Under the pieces are notes generated by a model. It saw only the letters and a list, made by a program, of their open reading frames with translations. It did no database searches and was not told the origin of the DNA. 64,000 nucleotides of DNA from Christiangramia bathymodioli (GTDB lineage Bacteria; Bacteroidota; Bacteroidia; Flavobacteriales; Flavobacteriaceae): assembly GCA_009735695.1 (NCBI GenBank), contig SRSL01000001.1:1054048-1118047 (forward strand), read 5' to 3'. A program made the translations under genes and the position numbers. Below are positions 25,511 through 33,824 of the stretch, one piece after another (the first letter of the stretch is position 1; every line of letters begins with the position of its first letter).

Positions 25511-26275
25511 TTATTTTTCATATCGCTCATCAATATTAATCTCAGAAACTTCTATTATTAGTTCTGACAGTTTTTTAGAAACAACTTTAAAAAAGCCCTC
25601 ACCTTTTTCCGGCGTAGCTTTCTTTGGATTCCCAATCCCGGTATCTTCAGTAACCATAGACCATTCCCTCTCAGCCCAGGCCCAGCCTTCCCTGATCCCG
25701 GTTATCCTCGATTTTTTTTCCTTTCCTTCCCCGGTTTGATCAAGATCTGAAACCAGGTCGGGTCTTAAATGCAACATAAGGCTGGTTTCCATTTCATCGG
25801 CATGATCGCCCTCTTCTTCAAAAAAGTCTGGTTTTTCTGAAAACTTGAAGAAATCGGAAGTAAGCAGGAACATCTTAGGAAATTTATAACCGATTTCCCT
25901 TAGAATGGGTTTAAAGATATTTCCTCCATGCCCGTTAAGCAGTATGAACTTATAAATCCCCTGGCGGTTAAGCACCTCAATAATGTCTGAAAGAATTGCC
26001 AGCTGGGTGCTTGGAAGTAAGTTGATATCGAGTTTGATATCGGCCTGGCCGGTATTCACGCCAAAAGGAATATTTGGAAGCAATTTTACCTTCGCTCCCT
26101 GTCCATATGCTATTTTAACCGCTTCTGCCGCTATAGCCTCTATCTGGTAATTATCGGTGCCATAAGGCAAATGATAATTATGCGCCTCGGTAGCGCCCCA
26201 GGTAAGGACGGCTACTTCAATTTCTTCATCCTTAACACTTCTCCAGTTATTTTCGGCTAATACATAAGGTCTCAT
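25511..26275 (-). CDS. Creatininase-family putative metal amidohydrolase
   Basis: A 254-residue cytoplasmic protein with creatininase-family metal-site motifs: WGATEAHNYHLPYGTDNYQ (Glu, His, Asp), LNGHGGN and a late HADEMETSLML. Members hydrolyse cyclic or linear amides in several pathways, so the substrate is open. The stop codon of the MFS gene overlaps its start by 1 nt, so it is part of the MurNAc operon. A role in opening a lactam or removing an acyl group from an amino-sugar derivative would fit, but nothing in the sequence proves it. Confidence 0.85.
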   Translation of the reverse strand: MRPYVLAENNWRSVKDEEIEVAVLTWGATEAHNYHLPYGTDNYQIEAIAAEAVKIAYGQGAKVKLLPNIPFGVNTGQADIKLDINLLPSTQLAILSDIIEVLNRQGIYKFILLNGHGGNIFKPILREIGYKFPKMFLLTSDFFKFSEKPDFFEEEGDHADEMETSLMLHLRPDLVSDLDQTGEGKEKKSRITGIREGWAWAEREWSMVTEDTGIGNPKKATPEKGEGFFKVVSKKLSELIIEVSEINIDERYEK

Positions 26276-27552
26276 TATTTTCTGATTTTATGCCCGGCTA
26301 CCGCAAAATATAAAATGAACAGGTAACAGGGAATTAGTAGCCAGTAAGCCTGTTGAGGTGTCCATGATTCGGCAAGTGCACCGTAGATGAGGGGAATTAT
26401 TGCTCCACCGGCGATTCCCATTACCAGTAAGGAAGATGCTTCCTTGGTGAATTTTCCAACTCCGGCCAGCGATAATGGCCATATAGCGGGCCACATCAAG
26501 GAATTTGCAAGTCCGAGCAAGGCTATGCAGGCAAGCGAAACATAACCGTCCAGGAAGATCGCCGCAAGTGCGAATACCACACCCAGCACTGCTGAAACTT
26601 TTAATGCTCCTTCCTGACTAATGATCTTCGGGATGCTGATGATCCCGATTATATAACCTACCACCATGGCGATCATGGTCGCAGTGGCAAAGTACTTCGC
26701 GGTGGTTAGAGCTATTCCCTGTGAAGCCCCGTAACTAATAATGGTATCGGCAGCGATCACTTCTACTCCAACATATAGAAAAAGTGAAATCACACCAAGT
26801 ATAACGTGTGGATAATCGAAAACGGTTTTTTTGACCACCGGTTGTCCCGCTACTACTTCTCCCTCCTCTTCTTCATTATCAACTTCAGGTAAAGCCGATT
26901 TATATACCCATAAGGCCAGCAACAATAGCACTGCGATGATCCCGATATACGGGGGAATTACGCGCATGGCCATGGCATTTAATTCAGAATTAAGTTCGGC
27001 GGCAGAAAGGCTGGCGATCTCAGATCTTAGCTCATCGGCCTTCTCAAGCTGAAGAAACAGACCAATCAAAATTGGTGCGATCGCCCCTGCCAGTTTGTTG
27101 CAGATCCCCATAATACTGATCCTCTTCGCGGCACTTTCAGCAGGGCCAATAATGGTAACATACGGATTGGCGGCCGTTTGCAGAATTGCCAGTCCGCTAC
27201 CCATGATGAAAAGACCCGAAAGGAATAAGAAATAGGTTCGGGTCATGGCCGCTGGAATAAATACTAAGGCTCCCACCGCCATGATCAAAAGCGCGACCGA
27301 CATTCCTTTTTTAAAGCCAAGCCAGTTAAGGGTTCTGGCTGATACCGGAGCCATCACCACGTATGCGATGTAGAATGCGAAGGTTACAAAATAAGATTGA
27401 AATTTAGTGAGTTCACAGGCGATCTCCAGGTAAGGAATCAAAAGTGAATTCAGCCAGGTGACGAATCCAAAAATAAAGAACAGCGCTCCTATTATAATGA
27501 TGGAGCGATTGGTATTTGAAGTTTTTACTTGAGAAGTGTAGGTTGTGCTCAC
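26275..27552 (-). CDS. MFS sugar transporter (FucP/NagP-like), probable MurNAc/GlcNAc permease
   Basis: A 425-residue 12-helix MFS protein with the FucP-family segments FFIFGFVTWLNSLLIPYLE, GSGLAILQTAANPYVTIIGP and ISIMGICNKLAGAIAP. Proteins of this family carry fucose, glucose or GlcNAc by proton symport. It overlaps the ROK kinase gene by 4 nt and the creatininase-like gene by 1 nt. With MurQ in the same transcript, MurNAc and/or GlcNAc is the likely cargo (inference), as in the MurNAc transport-kinase-etherase cluster of Tannerella. Confidence 0.9.
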   Translation of the reverse strand: MSTTYTSQVKTSNTNRSIIIIGALFFIFGFVTWLNSLLIPYLEIACELTKFQSYFVTFAFYIAYVVMAPVSARTLNWLGFKKGMSVALLIMAVGALVFIPAAMTRTYFLFLSGLFIMGSGLAILQTAANPYVTIIGPAESAAKRISIMGICNKLAGAIAPILIGLFLQLEKADELRSEIASLSAAELNSELNAMAMRVIPPYIGIIAVLLLLALWVYKSALPEVDNEEEEGEVVAGQPVVKKTVFDYPHVILGVISLFLYVGVEVIAADTIISYGASQGIALTTAKYFATATMIAMVVGYIIGIISIPKIISQEGALKVSAVLGVVFALAAIFLDGYVSLACIALLGLANSLMWPAIWPLSLAGVGKFTKEASSLLVMGIAGGAIIPLIYGALAESWTPQQAYWLLIPCYLFILYFAVAGHKIRK

Positions 27553-28445
27553 GCTTGTTTTTTTATGTGAATATCCTGTGGTTTAGAAAGTTCTTTGGTG
27601 TCCATAAGCTTAGTTTCTACAAGTGCCGCCGCTCCGTACATCGCAACTTTCGAAATATCGGAAGTCTCAATTACTAAATCTTTCAGCACTCTTGAAAACG
27701 GGAATGAAGCTAAGGAATCTTTCAGAGCTTTTTCAAAATATTTATAAGATTTACTTACCGAGCCTCCTAAAAAGATGGCCTGGGGCGAAAGAAGAAACAG
27801 AACCATTTTAATAGCTTCACCGAGATGCCTGCCATATTCATCAAATATCTTTAAGGCCTTCTCATCCCCTTTTAATGCCATTTCATAAACCTCGCTTCCT
27901 TTTAACTTATATTGCTGAAGGAAGAATTTACCGCTGCAATAATCTTCGATGGTTTTATCTTTATAGGGTAAACTACCCAATTCCCCGGCTGCTGAATAAT
28001 TACCAGCGTATAATTTATTGTCTATAAAAATTCCGGCTCCTAATCCTGTACCAATACTAATCCCTACAAAATTCTTAAAATTCCTGGCTTTTCCGAAGCA
28101 TTTTTCCCCTAGCACGAACATATTGGCATCGTTGGTCACCAAAACCGGAACCTCAAAATGCTTCTCCAAAAAGGCCTTAAGATGCACTTCTTTCCATGAT
28201 GGAATATTATTAAGATCATAGATGATCCCATTCTCTTCATCTACCAGGCCCGGAACGCCTATAGCGATCACATCAAAATCTACCTGAAAAGATTCGATTT
28301 GAGTTTTGATCTTATGAATAATATCCTCAGCCGCAGCTTTAGAATTGGTAGGGAAAATCTTCTCCTTTAGGATCTTTCCTTTATTGATGTGTCCGATATG
28401 GATCTTTGTTCCACCAATATCGATGGCAAGGACTAACTTTTTCAT
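27549..28445 (-). CDS. ROK-family sugar kinase, probable MurNAc/GlcNAc kinase
   Basis: A 298-residue ROK kinase: AIDIGGTKIHIG phosphate-binding loop, VLVTNDANMF (likely catalytic Asp106) and GISIGTGLGAGIFI. The CxCGxxGC zinc motif common in ROK proteins is absent; only EDYCSGKFF remains in that region. It has no helix-turn-helix, so it is an enzyme rather than a regulator. It is the first gene of the operon that also encodes the permease and MurQ, so it should make the 6-phosphate that MurQ needs. MurNAc versus GlcNAc preference cannot be read from sequence. Confidence 0.9.
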   Translation of the reverse strand: MKKLVLAIDIGGTKIHIGHINKGKILKEKIFPTNSKAAAEDIIHKIKTQIESFQVDFDVIAIGVPGLVDEENGIIYDLNNIPSWKEVHLKAFLEKHFEVPVLVTNDANMFVLGEKCFGKARNFKNFVGISIGTGLGAGIFIDNKLYAGNYSAAGELGSLPYKDKTIEDYCSGKFFLQQYKLKGSEVYEMALKGDEKALKIFDEYGRHLGEAIKMVLFLLSPQAIFLGGSVSKSYKYFEKALKDSLASFPFSRVLKDLVIETSDISKVAMYGAAALVETKLMDTKELSKPQDIHIKKQA

Positions 28446-28531
28446 CTTTTGCGATTAAGTCTTCTAATAAGGGTAAACAACTATTAGAATCATTGCTACA
28501 AAGTATAAATATTTTTTAATTATTCACAATT

Positions 28532-28551
28532 ACTTAACTAAAAAAATTAAT
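28532..28551 (-). promoter_or_regulatory. Second copy of the shared 20-bp sequence, upstream of the ROK kinase operon
   Basis: On the minus strand this is ATTAATTTTTTTAGTTAAGT, identical over 20 bp to 6326-6345. It ends 87 bp before the kinase start codon. See the matching entry for interpretation. Confidence 0.5.
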
Positions 28552-28616
28552 TAAGTATTTAAGTTTTTATATTCTTCCACTAGAGAGAAATTATTAGGTA
28601 TGAGTGTTTATTCAAT

Positions 28617-28624
28617 TATATTTG
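28617..28624 (+). promoter_or_regulatory. -7 promoter element of lepA
   Basis: TATATTTG is an exact match to TAnnTTTG, 52 nt before the lepA ATG. No clear -33 TTG was found at normal spacing. Confidence 0.5.
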
Positions 28625-28637
28625 TAATTCTAAACTA

Positions 28638-28655
28638 GTCGCAAAATTTTGCGAC
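28638..28655. promoter_or_regulatory. 18-bp perfect palindrome in the lepA leader
   Basis: GTCGCAAAATTTTGCGAC reads the same on both strands and lies between the -7 element and the start codon. It may be a protein-binding site at the promoter or an RNA hairpin. Confidence 0.55.
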
Positions 28656-28675
28656 CAATAGAGAAGGATCGGAAC

Positions 28676-30472
28676 ATGAAGAATATTCGAAATTTTTGCA
28701 TCATCGCACATATAGACCATGGTAAAAGTACCCTGGCAGACAGGCTTCTTGACTTCACCGGGGCAGTGACCGAGCGTGAAAAACAGGAACAGTTGCTGGA
28801 TAGCATGGATCTTGAGCGAGAACGAGGAATTACCATAAAAAGTCACGCTATACAAATGGATTACGTTCATGAGGGAGAAGAATATATCCTGAACCTCATC
28901 GACACTCCCGGACACGTTGACTTTTCGTACGAAGTTTCCCGCTCCATTGCGGCCTGTGAAGGTGCGCTACTGGTTGTAGATGCGGCCCAAAGTATACAGG
29001 CTCAAACAATCTCTAACCTGTACCTGGCCCTGGAAAACGACCTGGAAATAATCCCTGTTTTGAATAAAGTAGACCTTCCCAGCGCCAATCCTGAGGAAGT
29101 GACCGATGATATTGTAGACCTGCTTGGATGTGATCCTTCAGATGTGATACCTGCCAGTGCTAAAACGGGACTTGGTATCAAGGAAATCCTGGATGCGATC
29201 ATCAACCGTATTCCTGCGCCTAGCGGAAAAGTAGACGCTCCGTTAAGAGCCCTTATTTTTGATTCGGTTTATAACCCATTTCGTGGAGTTGAAACCTTTT
29301 TCAGGGTGATTAACGGAACGATCAAAAAAGGGCAGCATATCAAGTTCGTCAATACCAATAAGAACTATTACGCCGATGAGGTTGGAACTTTAAAACTGAA
29401 GCAACTTCCAAAGCAGGAAATAAAGACCGGAGATGTAGGTTACCTCATCACCGGGATCAAGGATGCCCGTGAAGTGAAAGTGGGTGATACCATTACAGGG
29501 GCAGATAATCCAACTACTGAGGCTGTTGCTGGTTTCGAAGACGTTAAACCCATGGTTTTCGCTGGAATTTACCCGGTAGATACTGAGGATTACGAGGAGC
29601 TAAGAGCTTCGATGGAAAAGCTTCAATTAAATGATGCTTCCCTGGTGTTTACACCTGAAAGTTCAGCCGCACTTGGATTCGGATTCCGTTGCGGATTCCT
29701 TGGTATGCTTCATTTAGAGATCATCCAGGAACGGCTGGAACGAGAGTTCGATATGACTGTGATCACCACGGTACCTAACGTGTCTTACCATGCCTATACC
29801 AATAAGCATCCGGATGAGGTGATCCTGGTAAATAATCCATCAGACCTTCCGGAACCTTCTACCCTTAACCGAGTTGAAGAACCTTATATCAAAGCAAGTA
29901 TCATCACCAAAGCCGATTTCGTTGGTCCAGTGATGTCTCTTTGTATCGAAAAACGCGGGGAGATCACCAACCAGACTTATCTAACTCCGGAAAGGGTAGA
30001 ACTTACTTTCGACATGCCGCTTGCCGAGATCGTATTCGATTTTTATGACAGGCTGAAGACCGTTTCCCGCGGATATGCTTCATTCGATTATTCACCTATC
30101 GGGATGCGTGTTTCCAAACTGGTAAAGGTAGATGTACTGCTGAACGCCAATAAAGTGGATGCGCTTTCGGCCCTCTTACACGTTGATAATGCCTATGATA
30201 TCGGTAAAAAAATGTGTGAAAAGCTGAAGGAACTCATTCCAAGGCAGCAGTTCGATATTCCAATCCAGGCCGCGATTGGCGCGAAGATCATCGCCCGTGA
30301 GACCGTAAAAGCCCTGCGTAAGGACGTTACCGCTAAATGTTATGGTGGTGATATTTCTCGTAAGAGAAAGCTGTTGGAAAAGCAGAAAAAGGGTAAAAAA
30401 CGTATGCGCCAGGTAGGGAATGTTGAGATACCTCAGGAAGCGTTTATGGCTGTTCTTAAGCTGAACGATTAA
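28676..30472 (+). CDS. lepA: Elongation factor 4 (LepA)
   Basis: A 598-residue translational GTPase, the family's usual length when translation begins at ATG 28676 ([19 protein letters not shown]) rather than at an in-frame ATG nine codons earlier. G1 is [10 protein letters not shown]3 DTPGHVDF and G4 NKVDL; the LepA-specific C-terminal domain ends with lysine-rich helices ([19 protein letters not shown]). LepA acts on stalled or mistranslocated ribosomes. Its stop codon touches the left end of the S23-gene element. Confidence 0.97.
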   Translation: MKNIRNFCIIAHIDHGKSTLADRLLDFTGAVTEREKQEQLLDSMDLERERGITIKSHAIQMDYVHEGEEYILNLIDTPGHVDFSYEVSRSIAACEGALLVVDAAQSIQAQTISNLYLALENDLEIIPVLNKVDLPSANPEEVTDDIVDLLGCDPSDVIPASAKTGLGIKEILDAIINRIPAPSGKVDAPLRALIFDSVYNPFRGVETFFRVINGTIKKGQHIKFVNTNKNYYADEVGTLKLKQLPKQEIKTGDVGYLITGIKDAREVKVGDTITGADNPTTEAVAGFEDVKPMVFAGIYPVDTEDYEELRASMEKLQLNDASLVFTPESSAALGFGFRCGFLGMLHLEIIQERLEREFDMTVITTVPNVSYHAYTNKHPDEVILVNNPSDLPEPSTLNRVEEPYIKASIITKADFVGPVMSLCIEKRGEITNQTYLTPERVELTFDMPLAEIVFDFYDRLKTVSRGYASFDYSPIGMRVSKLVKVDVLLNANKVDALSALLHVDNAYDIGKKMCEKLKELIPRQQFDIPIQAAIGAKIIARETVKALRKDVTAKCYGGDISRKRKLLEKQKKGKKRMRQVGNVEIPQEAFMAVLKLND

Positions 30473-30507
30473 TTTAGTCTTCAGACGGTAGACGGTAGTC
30501 TTTAGAC

Positions 30508-30864
30508 CTAAGCTTGAAGATATTTCTTCAGAGAAGTCACCATTTTCGATAATTCTGAAAGATCTTTTCTGGCTTTTTCATATTGTTGAATATCCAAAAA
30601 GCTCTGTCTTTTGGCAATTTCTGTGCACACAACACATTCTTTAATAGAATTCAGGGCGATTTGAAGAAATCGACGAAACTCTGGATTAGTGCTACCTGCA
30701 CCTTCTGCAATATTCAGGGCAATAGAAGAGGCTGCTCGACGGAATTGAGAGGTTAAACCGTAGATCTCTTCTTTTGGAAATTTCTTGGTTTGTTCATAGA
30801 TCTCATCAACAAAAATTAATGATTTTTGATAAACCTTTAATTCTTCAAAATTGAATTTTTCCAT
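30508..30864 (-). CDS. Four-helix-bundle protein (S23 / 23S rRNA intervening-sequence protein family)
   Basis: A 118-residue protein starting MEKFNFEELKVYQKSLIF, with the family core FPKEEIYGLTSQFRRAASSI and ALNIAEGAGSTNPEFRRFL, and four predicted helices. Relatives are encoded in 23S rRNA intervening sequences and as the Avd accessory protein of diversity-generating retroelements, and many are scattered in Bacteroidota genomes. No reverse transcriptase or template repeat is nearby, so it is not a DGR part here. The gene is opposite in strand to lepA and yebC and sits inside inverted repeats. Confidence 0.88.
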   Translation of the reverse strand: MEKFNFEELKVYQKSLIFVDEIYEQTKKFPKEEIYGLTSQFRRAASSIALNIAEGAGSTNPEFRRFLQIALNSIKECVVCTEIAKRQSFLDIQQYEKARKDLSELSKMVTSLKKYLQA

Positions 30865-30950
30865 TTTTCCTGTTTCTTCACAATAAAACTAGGTTAATCA
30901 GTTCGTATTCTAATGGTTAATATGAAATTTTCTTCGTATACACATTTTAT

Positions 30951-30958
30951 TAACTTTG
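30951..30958 (+). promoter_or_regulatory. -7 promoter element of yebC
   Basis: TAACTTTG is an exact TAnnTTTG match, 74 nt before the yebC ATG. It lies inside the candidate element's right part, so the element may supply or carry the yebC promoter. Confidence 0.45.
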
Positions 30959-30985
30959 TGATTATCTCAAATTTTTTATCATAAT

Positions 30986-31002
30986 CGGTAGAGCATCTAC
31001 CG
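30986..31002. repeat. 7-bp stem hairpin at the right side of the S23 element
   Basis: CGGTAGA-GCA-TCTACCG forms a perfect 7-bp stem with a 3-nt loop. The left flank has the related GACGGTAGACGGTAG (30488-30498 region). Confidence 0.5.
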
Positions 31003-31032
31003 ACTAATAACTAAAGACTACAGACTAAATTT

Positions 31033-31797
31033 ATGGCCGGACATAGCAAATGGGCGAATATCAAGCATCGAAAAGGAGCACAGGATAAGAAACGAGCCAA
31101 GCAATTCACCAGGGCGATCAAGGAGATTACCGTGGCGGTGAAAGAGGGTGGTGGACCCGATCCCGAAGCCAATCCTGCCCTTAGAAATGCTATTCAGAAT
31201 GCCAAGGGTGTGAATATGCCCAAGGATACCATTGAACGTGCCATCAAAAAAGCCAGTGGGGCAGATGCCGATAATTATGAAACGGTAAGCTTTGAAGGTT
31301 ATGGGCCCAACGGGATCGCCATATTCGTGGAATGTACGACCGATAATACCAATAGAACGGTGGCTTCGGTAAGATCGATCTTCTCTAAGAACGGCGGAAG
31401 CCTCGGGACTAACGGTTCCCTGGAATTCCTGTTCGATAAAAAAGGAGTGTTTGTCCTGGAAAAGGAAAAGATCGACATGGACCTCGAGGAATTCGAACTG
31501 GAATTAATCGAAGGCGGCGCTTCCAAAATTGAAAAAGAAGAAGATTACATCACCGTTTACACCGAATTCAATGATTTTGGGCTGATGTCTTCCAAACTGG
31601 AAGAGCTGGATATAGAACCCAAAAATTCAGAAGTCCAGAGAATTCCTTTGAATACCCTGGAATTACCGGTAGAGGATGCCATCAAGATCCTGAATTTGAT
31701 AGAAAAATTCGAGGACGACGATGACGTTCAGAATGTGTATCACAACCTGGAAATTTCAGACGAAGTGATTTCCGAAATGGAGAAGGAACAGGCCTAA
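31033..31797 (+). CDS. YebC/PmpR-family DNA-binding / translation-linked protein
   Basis: A 254-residue protein with the YebC N-terminus MAGHSKWANIKHRKGAQDKK and the conserved FEGYGPNGIAIFVECTTDN. Family members have been described as transcription regulators and, more recently, as factors that help ribosomes on proline-rich stretches. The acidic C-terminal tail (FEDDDDVQNVYHNLE) is typical. Its stop codon overlaps that of the convergent antiporter gene by 4 bp. Confidence 0.95.
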   Translation: MAGHSKWANIKHRKGAQDKKRAKQFTRAIKEITVAVKEGGGPDPEANPALRNAIQNAKGVNMPKDTIERAIKKASGADADNYETVSFEGYGPNGIAIFVECTTDNTNRTVASVRSIFSKNGGSLGTNGSLEFLFDKKGVFVLEKEKIDMDLEEFELELIEGGASKIEKEEDYITVYTEFNDFGLMSSKLEELDIEPKNSEVQRIPLNTLELPVEDAIKILNLIEKFEDDDDVQNVYHNLEISDEVISEMEKEQA

Positions 31798-33662
31798 TCC
31801 TGCTGAATATTTTCCTCGATATTTTCCTTTTCCTTACTATCTCCCTGTTCGATTTGTTTGCCCAGGTAAACTAACATATAATCTTCCTCGATCTCCACAT
31901 CCATGCTGTTGGAAGGAATAATGCTTAGTTCACCTTCCCTGTCTTTTACAAATAAGGGAATGATGTCTGGATCGGTCTTGCTGATTTCGATCAGGCCTTC
32001 ATAATGTTCTTTCGAATTCAGCTCGATCTCGTGAATAGATGGATATTTTCGCGCCAGGTTTGTAAGCTTGATATAATCATCGGTTTGTGAGAAAAGGCCT
32101 TCCTTTGGATTGTTTTCCGGATCATACATTTCATCTGAAGAAACCACCCTGAAAGAGCCATTTTCACCAAAATGTTTTCTGAATTTTTCGATGGCATTCA
32201 GGTTTACTTCGGTATTCCCCGTCATTGCCATTAAGTACCCAACATCGCTTAGCTCTATATTATTGATGAGATCGTCTGAATAGACATTTTCCTGAATGGC
32301 ATCAAGCCCCAGTTCTCGTGCCTTCCGAATATTCGCACCATTGCTATCTACCAGCACTACATGACGATTATTCTTTTTCAAATAGGAACCTATAAGCCTT
32401 GAGATCGTAGATGCTCCAATGATCAGAATTCCCTGAGAATTCTTCAGAAACACTCCTACAAGCTGGGCAAATAACCGTGCAGTGGTTGCATTCAATAATA
32501 CAGTTCCCAGCACGATCATAAACACCAGCGGAGTGATATATTCAGCACCCTCAACGCCCTGGCTGGCCAGCTCCAATCCAAACAGCGAGGCGATACCTGC
32601 AGCTACGATACCCCTTGGCCCAACCCAACTTATAAAAAGTTTTTCGTTCACCTTTAAAGATGAACCAATACTGCTTATAAAAACTCCCAGAGGTCTTATT
32701 ACAAGCACCACGGCTCCAAAAAGTATTAAAGCTTTAATATCATAAACCAATAACAGGTCTTCCATATTGATATTGGCTGCAAGAAGGATGAACAATATGG
32801 AAATTAAAAGTACACTCAGCGATTCCTTGAAATAAAGCAGTTCCTTAAGATTTGGCAGGTTGATATTTCCCATTACCAGTCCCATCACCACTACGGCTAA
32901 AAGTCCGCTTTCGTGGGCGAACATATCGGCAAGTACGAAAACTCCCAGTACCGTGGCCAAGGTCATCACATTCAAAAGATAATGCGGAATTACATTTTTC
33001 TTGATCGCAAAAGCAAGCGCATGTGCGAAGGTGAACCCGAAAGTGAAACCAAAAAGTACAATTTTACCAAATTCCAGAAGGGCAGTAGTGGTAAATTCGG
33101 TTCCCGTTCCTGCACTGATGAATTCGAACATCAATACCGCTACCAGCGCACCAATGGGATCTATCAGAATCCCTTCCCATTTGAGAATGGCCGAAACGTC
33201 CTTTTTTAATGGAATATTCCGCAGAATAGGAGTAATAACCGTTGGTCCTGTTACGATGATCAATGCTGCAAACAGGAAACTGATCTGCCAGCTAAGGTCA
33301 AAAATGAAATGAGCTGCGATTCCTGCCCCGAAAAATGTGATGATCACAGCAACCGTGATCAATTTCAGAATTACGGGACCCACATTGAGAACCTCTCCCT
33401 TCCGCAAGGTAAGCCCCCCTTCAAAAAGGATGATTCCAATTGCCAGGGAAACAAAATAGAATAAACTATCTCCAGGGAACAATCCTGAATCACCGTCCCA
33501 GATAGGTTCAATTAGCTTGGAACCGTCTTCTGTAAAGTATGTGGAAATAGGACCTACAGCCAGTCCAATCAGGATCAGGGGTAAAATGGCAGGTATCTTG
33601 AACCGCCATGCCACCCACTGGGCTAAAATTCCTAAAATTACTATTCCTGCTAATTCAACCAT
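31794..33662 (-). CDS. Cation:proton antiporter with TrkA-like cytoplasmic domain (CPA family)
   Basis: A 622-residue protein. About 12 membrane segments (residues 1-395) include ILILIGLAVGPISTYF-like and FFGAGIAAHFIFDLSW segments, the family motif GPTVITPILRNIP, and WVGPRGIVAAGIASLFGLEL. A TrkA-N nucleotide-binding domain (about 405-515, ILIIGASTISRLIGSYLKK) and a TrkA-C-like domain follow. It likely exchanges Na+ or K+ for H+, under control of a bound nucleotide. Confidence 0.9.
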   Translation of the reverse strand: MVELAGIVILGILAQWVAWRFKIPAILPLILIGLAVGPISTYFTEDGSKLIEPIWDGDSGLFPGDSLFYFVSLAIGIILFEGGLTLRKGEVLNVGPVILKLITVAVIITFFGAGIAAHFIFDLSWQISFLFAALIIVTGPTVITPILRNIPLKKDVSAILKWEGILIDPIGALVAVLMFEFISAGTGTEFTTTALLEFGKIVLFGFTFGFTFAHALAFAIKKNVIPHYLLNVMTLATVLGVFVLADMFAHESGLLAVVVMGLVMGNINLPNLKELLYFKESLSVLLISILFILLAANINMEDLLLVYDIKALILFGAVVLVIRPLGVFISSIGSSLKVNEKLFISWVGPRGIVAAGIASLFGLELASQGVEGAEYITPLVFMIVLGTVLLNATTARLFAQLVGVFLKNSQGILIIGASTISRLIGSYLKKNNRHVVLVDSNGANIRKARELGLDAIQENVYSDDLINNIELSDVGYLMAMTGNTEVNLNAIEKFRKHFGENGSFRVVSSDEMYDPENNPKEGLFSQTDDYIKLTNLARKYPSIHEIELNSKEHYEGLIEISKTDPDIIPLFVKDREGELSIIPSNSMDVEIEEDYMLVYLGKQIEQGDSKEKENIEENIQQD

Positions 33663-33824
33663 GGATACTCTTTTTGCTTACTCGATAAAAATAATTAAAA
33701 TGTTTTATTCAATTGCCTTCCGGCAGGAAGCCATTTACGTCACATTTCTTGTTAAATGAACGAAAATTAATTAGAAATGGGGTCAGGATTTTCTATTTTG
33801 CGGGGAATTTTTAAAAATTTTATA

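Larger units (their letters stand above)
30472..31030. mobile_element. Candidate 559-bp mini-element with inverted termini carrying an S23-type gene
   Basis: The ends ATTTAGTCT (30472-30480) and AGACTAAAT (31022-31030) are exact inverted repeats. A second exact inverted pair, GTAGTCTTTAG (30495-30505) and CTAAAGACTAC (31011-31021), lies just inside. The outer bounds are the last base of the lepA stop and 2 bp before the yebC ATG. No transposase is present, so movement would depend on another source; the element status is inference from the termini. Confidence 0.5.

Noticed and set aside
30508-30864. Avd component of a diversity-generating retroelement
   Set aside because: No reverse transcriptase, template repeat or variable repeat is nearby.
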